A DNA stretch of 64,000 nucleotides from positions 1-64,000 of the forward strand of contig JAUNIB010000010.1 of NCBI GenBank assembly GCA_030523645.1. Direction: 5' to 3'. Under the pieces are notes generated by a model. The model did no database searches and was not told the origin of the DNA. It was given only the letters and a program-made list of their open reading frames with translations. The translations under genes were made by a program, and so were the position numbers. The stretch comes from Selenomonadaceae bacterium (GTDB taxonomy: Bacteria > Bacillota > Negativicutes > Selenomonadales > Selenomonadaceae). Of the stretch, positions 1 through 8,704 are shown piece after piece. Positions within the stretch are counted from its first letter, which is position 1, and each line of letters starts with the position of its first letter.

Positions 1-1315
1 GAGCGAGAGTGGAGGCACTGCCCTCGGCAGCAGAGATAGCAGTGGACTGAGCGGCGCCGGTCATGGCCTCCCCGGCCATCATGTCCGTACCGGCGTTGAT
101 GAGGGAGACGCTGGCGGCCATTGTTTCTACCGGGGACTTGGCGGCGCTGTCCGGGCCAAGATCGGCCTCGGCGTCGCTGAGGGCAGTGGCGATGATTTTG
201 CCGTTGGAGGCTGCATACTTATAATCAGATAGATCCACAAAGTTATCCGATAGTTCAATATTAAGGTCAGCCTTCATGATGCCGTCGCTAGCTTTCATCG
301 GCTTAATCAGTTCTGGAGAAACAACCAGGTTGCCGTCTCCATGAAGAAGAACTATTTTGTCACCCTGACAAATTTTGCCAGCATTTTGCACGCCTGCCCT
401 GATGTTTACACCACCAAGAGTAGAGGGTCCCCCAACAGTCAGCATGGTTTTAACTTTCTCAGGTACTTGAGTCATATCAGCAGCATTGATGTAAAAATTG
501 ATAGTTGCGCCATCAGCTAACTTAAAATTATCTGTATCATTCGATAAGAGCTTGCCCCCAACACTATGCCCGGAGTTGTAGACATTGAGGATGCCGCCGC
601 CGGTTGTCTTGCCACCTTTTTCATTAAGGACAAGGTTCTTGACTTGAGCCTTGGCATCGGTGTCGTCTGCTTTGCCCAAAGTGACGGTATTATTAGTAAT
701 GCTTCCGCTTGCATTTTTTATTTTACCGCCATATACATCGCCGTCTACCGTACCATAGATATATACATTGTTTCCGGAGACATCTTTGGCAGAGGAGCTG
801 TCACCATAGCCGCCATAAACAAAACCTTTTAATGTAGAATCTTTTTCAACAATTACTGTATTACCGGATACAGTGCCGCCGGTACCATCGTCATAACCAC
901 CACAAACCCGACCTGAACCATCTGAAAATGTACCCTTAATTACATTCTCCCCTTTTATTATTACCGTGTTACGGGACACAGCTCCACCACTACTATAACC
1001 GCCATAAACATTATACCCTACTTCTGTACCATTTAAGGTAACTTTGTTATCATGTACAGCGGCACCGCTATCGCTATAGCCGCCATAAACAGTCGGCCAG
1101 CCAGAACCGGTAACGATGAAATCCGCACCGGTTACAACAGCCTCAGCGCTATTCCTTGTAGCATAACCGGTTACCCCCGATACTGTATGGGGCTCATTTG
1201 CACCATACAAATCCGGCACAGGTTCTTCCGCTTCCGCCTGCCCCCCCGTGAACATCAGTCCGCAGATAATGGCGGCGCAAATCTGTTTTTTCTTCAGGTT
1301 GCTCATAAGTTTCAT
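1..1315 (-). CDS. Autotransporter-like surface protein with VYGG repeats (3' end outside window)
   Basis: The reading frame opens at ATG 1315 behind a GGAGGAAT ribosome binding site and stays open to the left edge, so only the first 438 residues are seen. Residues 1-29 form a Sec signal peptide with a Lys-rich start, a hydrophobic core and an AEA cleavage site. The mature part begins with at least five short modules of the form V/C-Y/G-G-G-Y/K, a small-residue stretch, then N-x-V-x-I/L (for example VYGGYSDSG and VYGGYGDSS). Such modules are expected to stack as a beta-helix or beta-solenoid passenger. The last visible part is Ala/Ser/Met rich and resembles the linker before an autotransporter barrel, but no barrel is visible. 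Role in adhesion is inference. Confidence is high for a secreted repeat protein and moderate for autotransporter. Confidence 0.75.
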   Translation of the reverse strand, partial: MKLMSNLKKKQICAAIICGLMFTGGQAEAEEPVPDLYGANEPHTVSGVTGYATRNSAEAVVTGADFIVTGSGWPTVYGGYSDSGAAVHDNKVTLNGTEVGYNVYGGYSSGGAVSRNTVIIKGENVIKGTFSDGSGRVCGGYDDGTGGTVSGNTVIVEKDSTLKGFVYGGYGDSSSAKDVSGNNVYIYGTVDGDVYGGKIKNASGSITNNTVTLGKADDTDAKAQVKNLVLNEKGGKTTGGGILNVYNSGHSVGGKLLSNDTDNFKLADGATINFYINAADMTQVPEKVKTMLTVGGPSTLGGVNIRAGVQNAGKICQGDKIVLLHGDGNLVVSPELIKPMKASDGIMKADLNIELSDNFVDLSDYKYAASNGKIIATALSDAEADLGPDSAAKSPVETMAASVSLINAGTDMMAGEAMTGAAQSTAISAAEGSASTLA

Positions 1316-1362
1316 TGTTTATTCCTCCGGTTGTCTATGTAAATTGCAGTTGATGACTGTGT

Positions 1363-2335
1363 TACCTCATCCGTCAGCCTTCGGCTGCCACCTTCTACAA
1401 ACATACTAAGTTCATCCTTCGCTGCGCTCGGATATCACTAAGTAGTTTGCATGGCTCGCACTAAATTCGCAAGCTCATTAAGTGCTCATGCACACCCAAT
1501 AGGGAAGGTATTTGGGGGAGCCTTTTTAGTTGTCAGCGGTGCGTGACCCTCTCCTTTGGAGAGGGGGGACCGGCGAAGCCGGTGGGTGAGGTTTGTCTGC
1601 TTGACCTCATCCGACCTCGCTGCGCTCGGCCACCTTCCCCAGAGGGGAAGGTATTTGGGGTGATTATATGTTACCTCATCCGTCAGCCTTCGGCTGCCAC
1701 CTTCTACAAACATACTAAGTTCATCCTTCGCTGCGCTCGGATATCACTAAGTAGTTTGCATGGCTCGCACTAAATTCGCAAGCTCATTAAGTGCTCATGC
1801 ACACCCAATAGGGAAGGTATTTGGGGTAAGCCTCCCCTCTAGGGGAGGCGCCTGAGCAACGCGAAGGCGGAGGGGTAAACAAATAAGCGATTTTGTCTGT
1901 CTGTTACCCCTCAGTCAGCTTCGCTGACAGCTCCCCTGCAGGGGAGCCTTTTTTAGTTGTCAGCGGTGCGTGACCCTCTCCTTTGGAGAGGGGGGACCGG
2001 CGAAGCCGGTGGGTGAGGTTTGTCTGCTTGACCTCATCCGACCTCGCTGCGCTCGGCCACCTTCCCCAGAGGGGAAGGTATTTGGGTTGATTATATGTTA
2101 CCTCATCCGTCAGTCTTCGGCTGCCACCTTCCCCATAGGGGAAGATTTTTGGGGTAAGCCTCCCCTCTAGGGGAGGTGCCTGAGCAACGCGAAGGCGGAG
2201 GGGTAAACAAATAAGCGATTTCGTCTGTCTATTACCCCTCAGTCAGCTTCGCTGACAGCTCCCCTATAGGGGAGCCTTTTAGTTGTTGGCGGTTCTTGAC
2301 CTTCCCCTCTGGGGAAGGTATTTAGGTGTCGGCGG
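1363..2335. repeat. Cluster of class B and class C palindromic repeats
   Basis: This gene-free kilobase is almost entirely repeat DNA. A unit of about 300-430 bp occurs twice in tandem (about 1521-1945 and 1947-2275). Each unit contains hairpins of the CTCCCCT-AGGGGAG or CCTTCCCC-GGGGAAGG type (class B). The first unit carries an extra class C insert of about 100 bp (about 1704-1806) inside one class B hairpin, and the second has the intact hairpin. Another class C copy lies at about 1394-1496. No open frame here looks like a real gene. Confidence 0.85.
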
Positions 2336-2463
2336 TGGCGGACGAAATTTTCCGCCAAAAATCTATCACTTTGCACAGGTATAGTCAATACTTTGTTCGC
2401 GAATAGCAGATATAGTTCGCAAATGACAGATTTTTGGCGGAAAATCGGCTGTCAGCCGTTCCC

Positions 2464-3603
2464 TTAGAGTCCGGGGAAGTTCTCCGGTGTGTAGGGTGTG
2501 CCGAAGGCGGCCGGTTTTATTTTCTTTTCTTTGATGAGCTGCATTACTTCGTCCAATTTTGCTATGACCTCCGGGGCCAGCTGATGGCGGCCGGGGGTTT
2601 TCACATATCCGGTGGAGTCGGCGGCGGCATCCAGCCGCTCGTTCTTTCCCTGGAATTTCCCTTCGGCGATGAGGGTGAGCTGGCGCTCTACATTGAGATC
2701 CATCCGCTTGAGGGCGGAGGTGAGGATGATGTTGCGATTGCCGATGGCACCTTCATCGTACTGGTCGGCGTCAAAGCCGATGGCCCAGGTACCTGCGGGG
2801 GCTTCCTTCACCGCTGTGAAAAGACCGCTGGCGGTAGCTCCGGCCGGGCCAAAGAGTACATCGCAGCCTTGCTTTAAGAGCTCCTTGCTGATGACTTTGC
2901 CGGTGGCGGGGTCGGCGAAGGAGCCGGCGTAGTTGCCTCCGACCTTTTTGCCGGTGACATCAATGCCGGAGTAGGAGGGGAGGGAGATGTTTTCTGCGTG
3001 GGTGCCGTAGTGCTTGTTGGCGTAGTTGATGCCGGATTCAAAGCCGTACTGGTAGTTCACTACCGAGGGGAAGGCGATGCCGTAGAGACCGCCCACTTTG
3101 CCGGTGCGGGTGGTGAGGGCGGCGGCCACGCCGGCGCAGAAGCCGGACTCTTCCTCGGCGAAGGTCATGCCGAAGATGCTGGGGACGTCGGTGGGCTGGC
3201 CGTCGGGGCCTGCAGCGGAGCAGTCTACCAGTATGAGGTGGGTGTCGGGGTTTTCCCGGCCCAGCTCGGTAGCGGCACCGAAGACGAAGCTGGTGCAGAT
3301 GACGACATCGAAGTCGGCGATGATATTTTCCAAGAGCAGGAGTGCCGCCGACTGCTCGCCGGTGGATTCCTGAATGCAGGTGAGAGTAGATTTCGGGTGC
3401 GTTTTAAGAAAGCTCTGCACGCCTTCGTAGCTGCTGCGGTTGAAGGCGTTGTCCTGCGCTCCTTCGGGGCTGGTAATGAGGGCAATGCGGAGGGCGTCTT
3501 TGTCCCGGGGAGCTGTTGCCTTATTGCCGCAGCCGGAGAGGGCGGTGAGAGTGAGTATCAGGAGGAGGGTGATGAGCAGGCGGAGGGTTTTTTTCAGCTT
3601 CAT
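2464..3603 (-). CDS. Bmp/PnrA-family nucleoside-binding lipoprotein
   Basis: 379 residues. The N-terminus has a Lys-rich start, a Leu-rich hydrophobic core and a lipobox LSGC with the acylated Cys at position 25, so it is a lipoprotein facing the periplasm. The body shows the family start LRIALITSPEGAQDNAFN, an internal YEGVQSFL, and the late GIDVTGKKVGGNYAGS and GFDADQYDEGAI segments typical of basic membrane protein / PnrA purine-nucleoside receptors. It is the last gene of a four-gene minus-strand operon with two permeases and a double ABC ATPase (2464-7161), starting 3 bases after the permease stop behind GAGGTAACCC. The substrate (purine nucleosides) is inferred from the family. Encoding the receptor last rather than first is a variation on the commonest order. 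Confidence 0.9.
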   Translation of the reverse strand: MKLKKTLRLLITLLLILTLTALSGCGNKATAPRDKDALRIALITSPEGAQDNAFNRSSYEGVQSFLKTHPKSTLTCIQESTGEQSAALLLLENIIADFDVVICTSFVFGAATELGRENPDTHLILVDCSAAGPDGQPTDVPSIFGMTFAEEESGFCAGVAAALTTRTGKVGGLYGIAFPSVVNYQYGFESGINYANKHYGTHAENISLPSYSGIDVTGKKVGGNYAGSFADPATGKVISKELLKQGCDVLFGPAGATASGLFTAVKEAPAGTWAIGFDADQYDEGAIGNRNIILTSALKRMDLNVERQLTLIAEGKFQGKNERLDAAADSTGYVKTPGRHQLAPEVIAKLDEVMQLIKEKKIKPAAFGTPYTPENFPGL

Positions 3604-3606
3604 GGG

Positions 3607-4524
3607 TTACCTCTTTCCTTTGTCGAAGGCTTCGCCAAGGGCCCGGGGGGCGCGGGTGGAGCCGGAGTAGAATATGAGGAGTATGAGGGTGACGGCGTAG
3701 GGTAGTATCATGACGAGGTCGCTGTAGCTGCTGGGCATGTTCAGGTGTTTCACCAGCTCGTAGCCAAGGTATTTGGCGAGGCCGAAGAGGAGGCATGCCT
3801 TCAGGGTGGGGAGGATGGTCCAGTTGCCGAAGATGAGGGCGGCGATGGAGAGGTAGCCGTAGCCCATGTAGACGGCAGAGCTGAAGCAGCCGGTGACGGA
3901 GTAGGCGAAGCAGATGCCGGCGAGGCCGGAGAGTCCGCCGGAGATGATGACGGCGGTGTAGCGGATGCGCTCTACGGAGAGTCCGGCGGCGTCTACGGCG
4001 TTGGGGTTGTCACCGCAGGCCCGGAGTCTGAGGCCGAAGCGGGTGCGGTAGAGGATGAACCAGCACAGGCCCGCGAGGGCGATGATGATAAGCTCGAAGG
4101 TGTAGAATCCGCCGGGGAGCTGGGGGGCGATGTCGAGGCTGATGCGGTTCTGGGCGGTGTGGGAGAAGATGCGGTTGAAGCTTTTCGCCAGGCAGGTGGT
4201 GAGGGCGAGGGAGAAGAGGTTGATGACGACGCCGCTGACTACCTGGTCGGCCCGGAAGCGGATGCAGAGGAGGGCGTGGAGGAGGGAGAAGACTGCGCCG
4301 CCGATGACGGCAGCGAGGAGGGCGATGTAGAAGGGGGCGGCAGAGCCGGGGGCGAGGTGGGCTGTGCAGAGGGCGGCGGCTACGGCTCCTGCGAAGGCTC
4401 CGAAGCCCTGCAGTCCTTCGAGGGCGAGGTTGGTGACGCCGCTCTTTTCGGAGAAGATGCCGCCGATGGCCATGATGAGGAGGGGGAGGATGAAGGCGAG
4501 GCTGTCGGTGATAATGTGCATCAT
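3607..4524 (-). CDS. Nucleoside ABC transporter permease (NupQ/YufQ-like)
   Basis: 305 residues, very hydrophobic, with about eight to nine membrane segments. The N-terminal SEKSGVTNLALEGLQGFGAF matches the conserved signature of the second permease of Bmp-type importers (BPD_transp_2 family). It begins at ATG 4524, overlapping the stop of the upstream permease by four bases, which points to translational coupling. It should pair with the 4521-5603 permease to form the inner-membrane channel. A second ATG at 4521 is a possible alternative start. Confidence 0.88.
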   Translation of the reverse strand: MMHIITDSLAFILPLLIMAIGGIFSEKSGVTNLALEGLQGFGAFAGAVAAALCTAHLAPGSAAPFYIALLAAVIGGAVFSLLHALLCIRFRADQVVSGVVINLFSLALTTCLAKSFNRIFSHTAQNRISLDIAPQLPGGFYTFELIIIALAGLCWFILYRTRFGLRLRACGDNPNAVDAAGLSVERIRYTAVIISGGLSGLAGICFAYSVTGCFSSAVYMGYGYLSIAALIFGNWTILPTLKACLLFGLAKYLGYELVKHLNMPSSYSDLVMILPYAVTLILLIFYSGSTRAPRALGEAFDKGKR

Positions 4525-5603
4525 TTTGCCGTCTCCTTTCCTTTATTCTTTCCGTAGAGTTTCTGTCCCATGTAGGCGGTGCAGGCGGAGAAGATGAGCA
4601 TGGTGCCGATGATGAGGGAGGCTATCTCCATGTCTACTCCCGACATGGCGCTCATGTAGATGCTTCCTTTGTTCAGTATAGTAATAAGGAAGGATGCGCC
4701 GATGATGCCCAGTGGGTTGTTGCAGCCCAGCAGGGATACGGCGATGGCGTCGAAGCCCATGGAGGGCATGACTTTCATCTGTATGGAGGCGTAGTAGCCC
4801 ATGTAGTAGCAGACTCCGGCGAGGCCGGCGAGGGCACCGGAGAAGGCCATGGTGCCGGTGTAGTGGCGGCAGAGGTCGATGCCGGCGTATCGGGCGGCGG
4901 TGGGGCTGAGTCCGGCGATGCGGGCGCTGAAGCCGGCGATGCTCCGGGTCATGTAGATGTGGACGAGGGCGGCGGCGGCAAGTGCCAGCAGGATGCCGAG
5001 AGATATGTCGGTGATGTAGTCGCCGAGGGGGATGTTGCGGAGGGTGAGTCTCGCTGCTTCGCCGACGCGGACGGACTGGCGGGATACCGGGTCGAGGCAG
5101 AGGGCGTTGATGGCGAAGGATATGCCGTACATGAGGCTGTAGTTCACCATGATGGAGGAGACGACTTCGTTGACATTGAACCGGTGCTTCAGCCAGCCGA
5201 TGAAGGCGCCGATGGCTCCGCCGGTGATGAGGCCGAGGGTGACGGCCAGCGGTCGGGCGATGAGGGCGGGCAGGCTGCTGTAGCCGATGAAGAGGGAGGC
5301 GGTGAAGCCTGCGGCCAGCATCTGTCCGGCGATGGAGATGTTGAACATTCCTCCCCGGAGGGCTACGGCGAAGGCGAGGGCGGCCAGCAGCATGGGGGCC
5401 ATGGCGGTGAGGAATTTCATGAAGTCGGTGAACATTCCCCGGTGGGCGGCGTAGGCTGCTTTCGGCAGGAGGCCGGAGCCCTGGAGGAGGTGGGTGTATG
5501 CCGCTATGGGGTCTTTGCCGAGGATGAGCAGGAGGATAGCTCCTGCCAGCAGGCTGGCGGCGATGGCTATGAGGGAGACGGAGATGGCTTGTTTTTTATT
5601 CAT
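4521..5603 (-). CDS. Nucleoside ABC transporter permease (NupP/YufP-like)
   Basis: 360 residues with about nine to ten predicted membrane segments. The GGMFNISIAGQMLAAGF and WLKHRFNVNEVVSSIMVNY stretches are characteristic of the first permease of the Bmp/simple-sugar type ABC importers. The start at ATG 5603 follows AAAGGAG and lies inside the last codons of the ATPase gene (8-base overlap). Third-position GC is high, like the rest of the operon. Function is by family and operon. Confidence 0.88.
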   Translation of the reverse strand: MNKKQAISVSLIAIAASLLAGAILLLILGKDPIAAYTHLLQGSGLLPKAAYAAHRGMFTDFMKFLTAMAPMLLAALAFAVALRGGMFNISIAGQMLAAGFTASLFIGYSSLPALIARPLAVTLGLITGGAIGAFIGWLKHRFNVNEVVSSIMVNYSLMYGISFAINALCLDPVSRQSVRVGEAARLTLRNIPLGDYITDISLGILLALAAAALVHIYMTRSIAGFSARIAGLSPTAARYAGIDLCRHYTGTMAFSGALAGLAGVCYYMGYYASIQMKVMPSMGFDAIAVSLLGCNNPLGIIGASFLITILNKGSIYMSAMSGVDMEIASLIIGTMLIFSACTAYMGQKLYGKNKGKETAK

Positions 5604-7161
5604 TTGCTTTACTCCTTTCTCCCAGGCCCATCATGTATTCACCGATTTTTTCTATTGTCCACTCTTCGCGGGGGGCGGTCTTTTTTATTTCGCCGCCGTA
5701 GATGACGCCGATGGTGTCGGCGCAGGCCATGATTTCTTCCAGCTCCATGGAGATGAGGAGGATGGCTTTGCCTTTGTCCCGGAGGTCCAGCATGAGGCGG
5801 CGGATGTTCATGATGGCGCCGATGTCTACGCCGCGTGTGGGCTGGACGAATATCATGAGGGCGGCGTCAAGGTCTGTTTCGCGGCCGATGACGGCTTTTT
5901 GCTGGTTGCCGCCGCTGAGGGTACGCATGATGGAGTCGCCGTCCTGTCCGCTGCGGACGTCGTATTTCTCAAGGGCGGCGGCGGTGTAGGTGTCGGCGGC
6001 TGCGGTGTCCCGGAAGAGGCCGTCGGCGAAGGGGGGGCGGTAGTAGCTTTTCAGTACCATGTTGTCCCGGAGGGTCATGTCCATGACTACGGCGACCCGC
6101 TGCCGGTCCTCAGGGATGTAGGCGATGCCTGCTTCGGTGCGCCGGCGGACGGTGCAGCCGGTGATGTCCTGTCCCTGCAGGGTGATGCGGCCGGCGGTGG
6201 GGGTGATCATGCCGGCTACGGCGTCGGCTATCTCCAGCTGGCCGTTGCCGGAGACGCCGGCGATGGCGTATATCTCTCCCGCCCGGATGGAGAGGGAGAT
6301 GTCGTTGACCACCGGGAGTTTGTTCCGGTCGGTGACGGTGAGATGCTCCACGGTGAGGATGTTTTCGCCGAAGGCGGGGGGCTTTTTGTCCAGAGTCAGT
6401 TCTATTTTGTGGCCGACCATGAGGTTTGCCAGCTCCTGCAGGTCGGTGTCGGCTACGGAGTGGACGCTTATGAGCTTGCCCCGGCGCATGATGCCGCAGC
6501 GGTCGGCGATGGCTTTTATTTCTTTCAGTTTGTGGGTGACGAGGAAGATGGTTTTGCCGCCGTCACGGAGGCGGCGGATGATGTCCAGCAGGTATTCTAT
6601 TTCCTTGGGGGCGAGGACGGCGGTAGGCTCGTCGAAGATGAGGATTTCCGCGTCGCGGTAGAGCATTTTCAGGATTTCGGCCCGCTGCTGGACGGCTACC
6701 GGTACTTCGTCGATGCGGGCGGTGGGGTCTACCTCCAGGCCGTATTCTTTGGAGAGGGCGGCGATTTTCTCATTGGCGTAGTCTATGTCTACCACAGGGA
6801 AAAGACCGGCCGCTTTCTTCATAGGCTCGGCGCCCATGATGATGTTTTCGGCGATGGTGAAGTTCTCCACCAGCTTGAAGTGCTGGTGGACCATGCCGAT
6901 GTTCAGGGCTGCTGCTTTGATGGGGGAGTCAATCTGTTCCTTCTTCCCCCGGATGTATATTTCTCCTTCTTCGGCTTCGTACATGCCGAAGAGTATGCTC
7001 ATGAGGACGCTTTTGCCGGCTCCGTTCTCGCCCAGCAGGGCAAATATTTCACCCTTTTTTACTGCGAGGTTTATGTCGTCGTTGGCCACTATGCCGGGGA
7101 AGCGCTTGGTGATGTGGCGAAATTCTACGATGGTTTCGCTGTTGTTTTCCGTTTTGTTCAT
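5596..7161 (-). CDS. Nucleoside ABC transporter ATP-binding protein (NupO/YufO-like), double ABC
   Basis: 521 residues with two ABC domains in one chain. Domain 1 has Walker A GENGAGKS at residues 44-51 and a Walker B ILIFDEPTAVL; its signature region is the degenerate VAVQQRAEILKML typical of this family. Domain 2 has a degenerate Walker A (GVSGNGQLEI, no GKS) but an intact LSGGNQQKAVIGRE signature. This asymmetry is normal for sugar/nucleoside importer ATPases. It is first in the operon and powers the two permeases encoded downstream. Start ATG 7161 follows GGCGGTGAGAGC. Confidence 0.92.
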   Translation of the reverse strand: MNKTENNSETIVEFRHITKRFPGIVANDDINLAVKKGEIFALLGENGAGKSVLMSILFGMYEAEEGEIYIRGKKEQIDSPIKAAALNIGMVHQHFKLVENFTIAENIIMGAEPMKKAAGLFPVVDIDYANEKIAALSKEYGLEVDPTARIDEVPVAVQQRAEILKMLYRDAEILIFDEPTAVLAPKEIEYLLDIIRRLRDGGKTIFLVTHKLKEIKAIADRCGIMRRGKLISVHSVADTDLQELANLMVGHKIELTLDKKPPAFGENILTVEHLTVTDRNKLPVVNDISLSIRAGEIYAIAGVSGNGQLEIADAVAGMITPTAGRITLQGQDITGCTVRRRTEAGIAYIPEDRQRVAVVMDMTLRDNMVLKSYYRPPFADGLFRDTAAADTYTAAALEKYDVRSGQDGDSIMRTLSGGNQQKAVIGRETDLDAALMIFVQPTRGVDIGAIMNIRRLMLDLRDKGKAILLISMELEEIMACADTIGVIYGGEIKKTAPREEWTIEKIGEYMMGLGERSKANE

Positions 7162-7260
7162 GCTCTCACCGCCTGTTGTAGTTAATCTAGTGTTATTATA
7201 TGATATTCACGAATTGACTTCAATTAATTTATGTGTCTGTGTGTCATGTGGGGATGGTTT

Positions 7261-7291
7261 TGTGTCAGCGGGGACGGTTCTCGCTGACACA
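7261..7291. repeat. Small palindrome of class D (TGTGTCAGCG...CGCTGACACA)
   Basis: A perfect 10-base stem (TGTGTCAGCG / CGCTGACACA) encloses GGGACGGTTCT. Related copies lie at 13706-13735 and 15088-15119, always with a TGTC-A/G-C...GGTGACA stem and a GGGACG(A/G)TTC centre. It lies in the leader of the 7356 gene. Function is unknown. Confidence 0.7.
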
Positions 7292-7355
7292 TATTGCGGC
7301 AGGGGGGCGGCTGTGGTAGAGTATTACTGATACGCAATTTACAGGAGAGTTAATC

Positions 7356-8006
7356 ATGTCTTCGATAAAGATAATCGACAGCTCCCGGCGGTTCGGCAAG
7401 CGGCGGCGCCGCCGCTACACCCGGCTGGCGGGGCTGCTGTGTCTGCTGGTGGGACTGGGGCTGCTGCTCCGCTGTCTCCCGGCAGGGGATGAGCCGGCTC
7501 AGGGCCGGACGGCTATCCATGCCAAGGATGATGCTATGAGCCGGCAGAGCGGCGTTTTCGCCGAGTGGTATGATGAGCATCAGGAGCATTTGCTGCAGCT
7601 GGACAGGGTGTGGCAGAGCTATCTGCTGATACAGCGGCAGTTCGCCGCGGAGGAAATCGGGGTGGAGGCGGCCTACGGGAGACTGGAGGAGCTGACGGCC
7701 CAGATGGCGGAGACGGAGCGGGATATCCGCCGGGAGAAGCCGCCCATCGAGCTGGAGGGCGAGGCCTACGATCTGACGGCGGTCATCTATCATCGGACGG
7801 CCGACTATGCGAAGGGGCTGCGGCTGATGATACAGGAGACCAGCCGGGCGGCGGATAACTACTGCAAGGCCGAGGAGGATGTGCCGCAGGAGGTCATGAG
7901 CCATCGGCTGCGGGAAATCTCTGTCCTGCTGACGCCTACTGCGTTGTTTACAGAGAAGGAAGTTTCCCGGCTGCGGAATTTGTTTATGGCGGAGCGCGGT
8001 CAGTAA
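7356..8006 (+). CDS. Membrane-anchored hypothetical protein
   Basis: 216 residues, not recognised. The N-terminus is extremely basic (GKRRRRRYTR) followed by one hydrophobic segment (about residues 27-41), suggesting a single-pass protein with an outward-facing C-terminal domain. The rest is rich in charged helices and Leu/Glu. Start ATG 7356 follows GGAGAG by 6 bases. It stands alone between the divergent nucleoside importer and the DUF4258/YgiT pair. Coding bias agrees with its neighbours, so it is probably a real gene. No function assigned. Confidence 0.65.
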   Translation: MSSIKIIDSSRRFGKRRRRRYTRLAGLLCLLVGLGLLLRCLPAGDEPAQGRTAIHAKDDAMSRQSGVFAEWYDEHQEHLLQLDRVWQSYLLIQRQFAAEEIGVEAAYGRLEELTAQMAETERDIRREKPPIELEGEAYDLTAVIYHRTADYAKGLRLMIQETSRAADNYCKAEEDVPQEVMSHRLREISVLLTPTALFTEKEVSRLRNLFMAERGQ

Positions 8007-8014
8007 ACGATGGG

Positions 8015-8043
8015 TACAATATTTCATTATGATGTTGTATAAT
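8015..8043 (+). promoter_or_regulatory. Sigma-70-like promoter of the DUF4258/YgiT pair
   Basis: TATAAT at 8038-8043 with a weak -35 (TACAAT, 8015-8020) and 17-base spacing, 12 bases before the DUF4258 start. The ribosome binding site GGGGTGG follows directly, so the leader is very short. Confidence 0.5.
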
Positions 8044-8054
8044 GGGGTGGAGCT

Positions 8055-8363
8055 ATGGATATAACGAAGCTGCGTGACCTGCTGGAGTCCGGCTTTATCC
8101 GCTGGTCTGCTCATTGTCTTGAAAGGATGGGCGAGCGGGATATTTCACGAGAGGATGCGAAATCCTGTGTGAGAAATGGAGAAGTCATCGAGGATTATCC
8201 GGATGATTTTCCCCATCCCAGTTGTCTGATTTTTGGATGTTCTGCAGGGGCGGAGCCTCTCCATGCTGTCGTTGGGACGGATGGAGAATTTCTGTATTTT
8301 ATTACGGTATATCGCCCGAATACGGTTAAATTTATGGAAGACTTGAAGACGAGGAGGAAATAA
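8055..8363 (+). CDS. DUF4258 protein, putative toxin of a TA pair
   Basis: 102 residues. The segment SAHCLERMGERDISREDAKS followed by a VIEDYPDD-type strand and a final VTVYRPN is the DUF4258 pattern, a small fold related to RelE/MqsR-like RNases. It is followed one base after its stop by a YgiT-type zinc-finger gene, a pairing known from toxin-antitoxin loci. Start ATG 8055 lies behind GGGGTGGAGCT. Toxicity is inferred from family and context, not from catalytic residues I can verify. Confidence 0.75.
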   Translation: MDITKLRDLLESGFIRWSAHCLERMGERDISREDAKSCVRNGEVIEDYPDDFPHPSCLIFGCSAGAEPLHAVVGTDGEFLYFITVYRPNTVKFMEDLKTRRK

Positions 8364-8364
8364 C

Positions 8365-8592
8365 ATGTGTATGTACTGCAAATGCAAGACCGTAACGCCG
8401 TCCACCACTACGCATGTCGTTAATTATCACGGGTCGGTAATCGTGATAAAGAATGTTCCTTGTGAAGAGTGTGAGCAATGTGGAGAAAAGTATTACACGG
8501 ATGAAGTTGCGGCAAGAATTGAAGAGCTGGTAAATACGGTAAAGAATCTGATGCAGGAAGTTTCCGTACTGGATTATCAGAAGGCTGCTTGA
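8365..8592 (+). CDS. YgiT-type zinc-finger protein, putative antitoxin
   Basis: 75 residues with two Cys pairs (CKCK near the N-terminus and CEECEQCGEKYYT in the middle), the zinc-ribbon of YgiT/MqsA N-terminal domains. A C-terminal helix follows, but there is no helix-turn-helix domain, unlike full MqsA. It begins one base after the DUF4258 stop and is read from the same RNA; the SD (GAGGAAA) lies in the end of the first gene. The pair probably forms a type II toxin-antitoxin complex. Confidence 0.78.
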   Translation: MCMYCKCKTVTPSTTTHVVNYHGSVIVIKNVPCEECEQCGEKYYTDEVAARIEELVNTVKNLMQEVSVLDYQKAA

Positions 8593-8597
8593 CAGTG

Positions 8598-8633
8598 TCT
8601 CCCGTTCATTAAGAGATGAGCGGGAGATTTTTT
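8598..8633 (+). terminator. Rho-independent terminator after the YgiT gene
   Basis: Stem TCTCCCGTTCAT / ATGAGCGGGAGA with a six-base loop, followed by six T residues, immediately after the 8592 stop. Confidence 0.85.
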
Positions 8634-8704
8634 GTTGCGGGCGGTTATGTTATATGCTAGATTTAATTAGAATAAATCAGCATTTTCAACAAACAGAGGA
8701 AGAT

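Noticed and set aside
1486-2170. Small open frames in the repeat cluster (for example 1543-1773 and 1970-2170)
   Set aside because: They are translations of class B/C repeats, nearly identical to each other and without conserved protein features or good ribosome binding sites.
5494-7185. Long open frame of 563 codons opposite the ABC ATPase gene
   Set aside because: It mirrors the minus-strand nucleoside importer ATPase; GC-rich codon use opens the opposite frame. No SD, and low-complexity Gly/Val/Asp composition.
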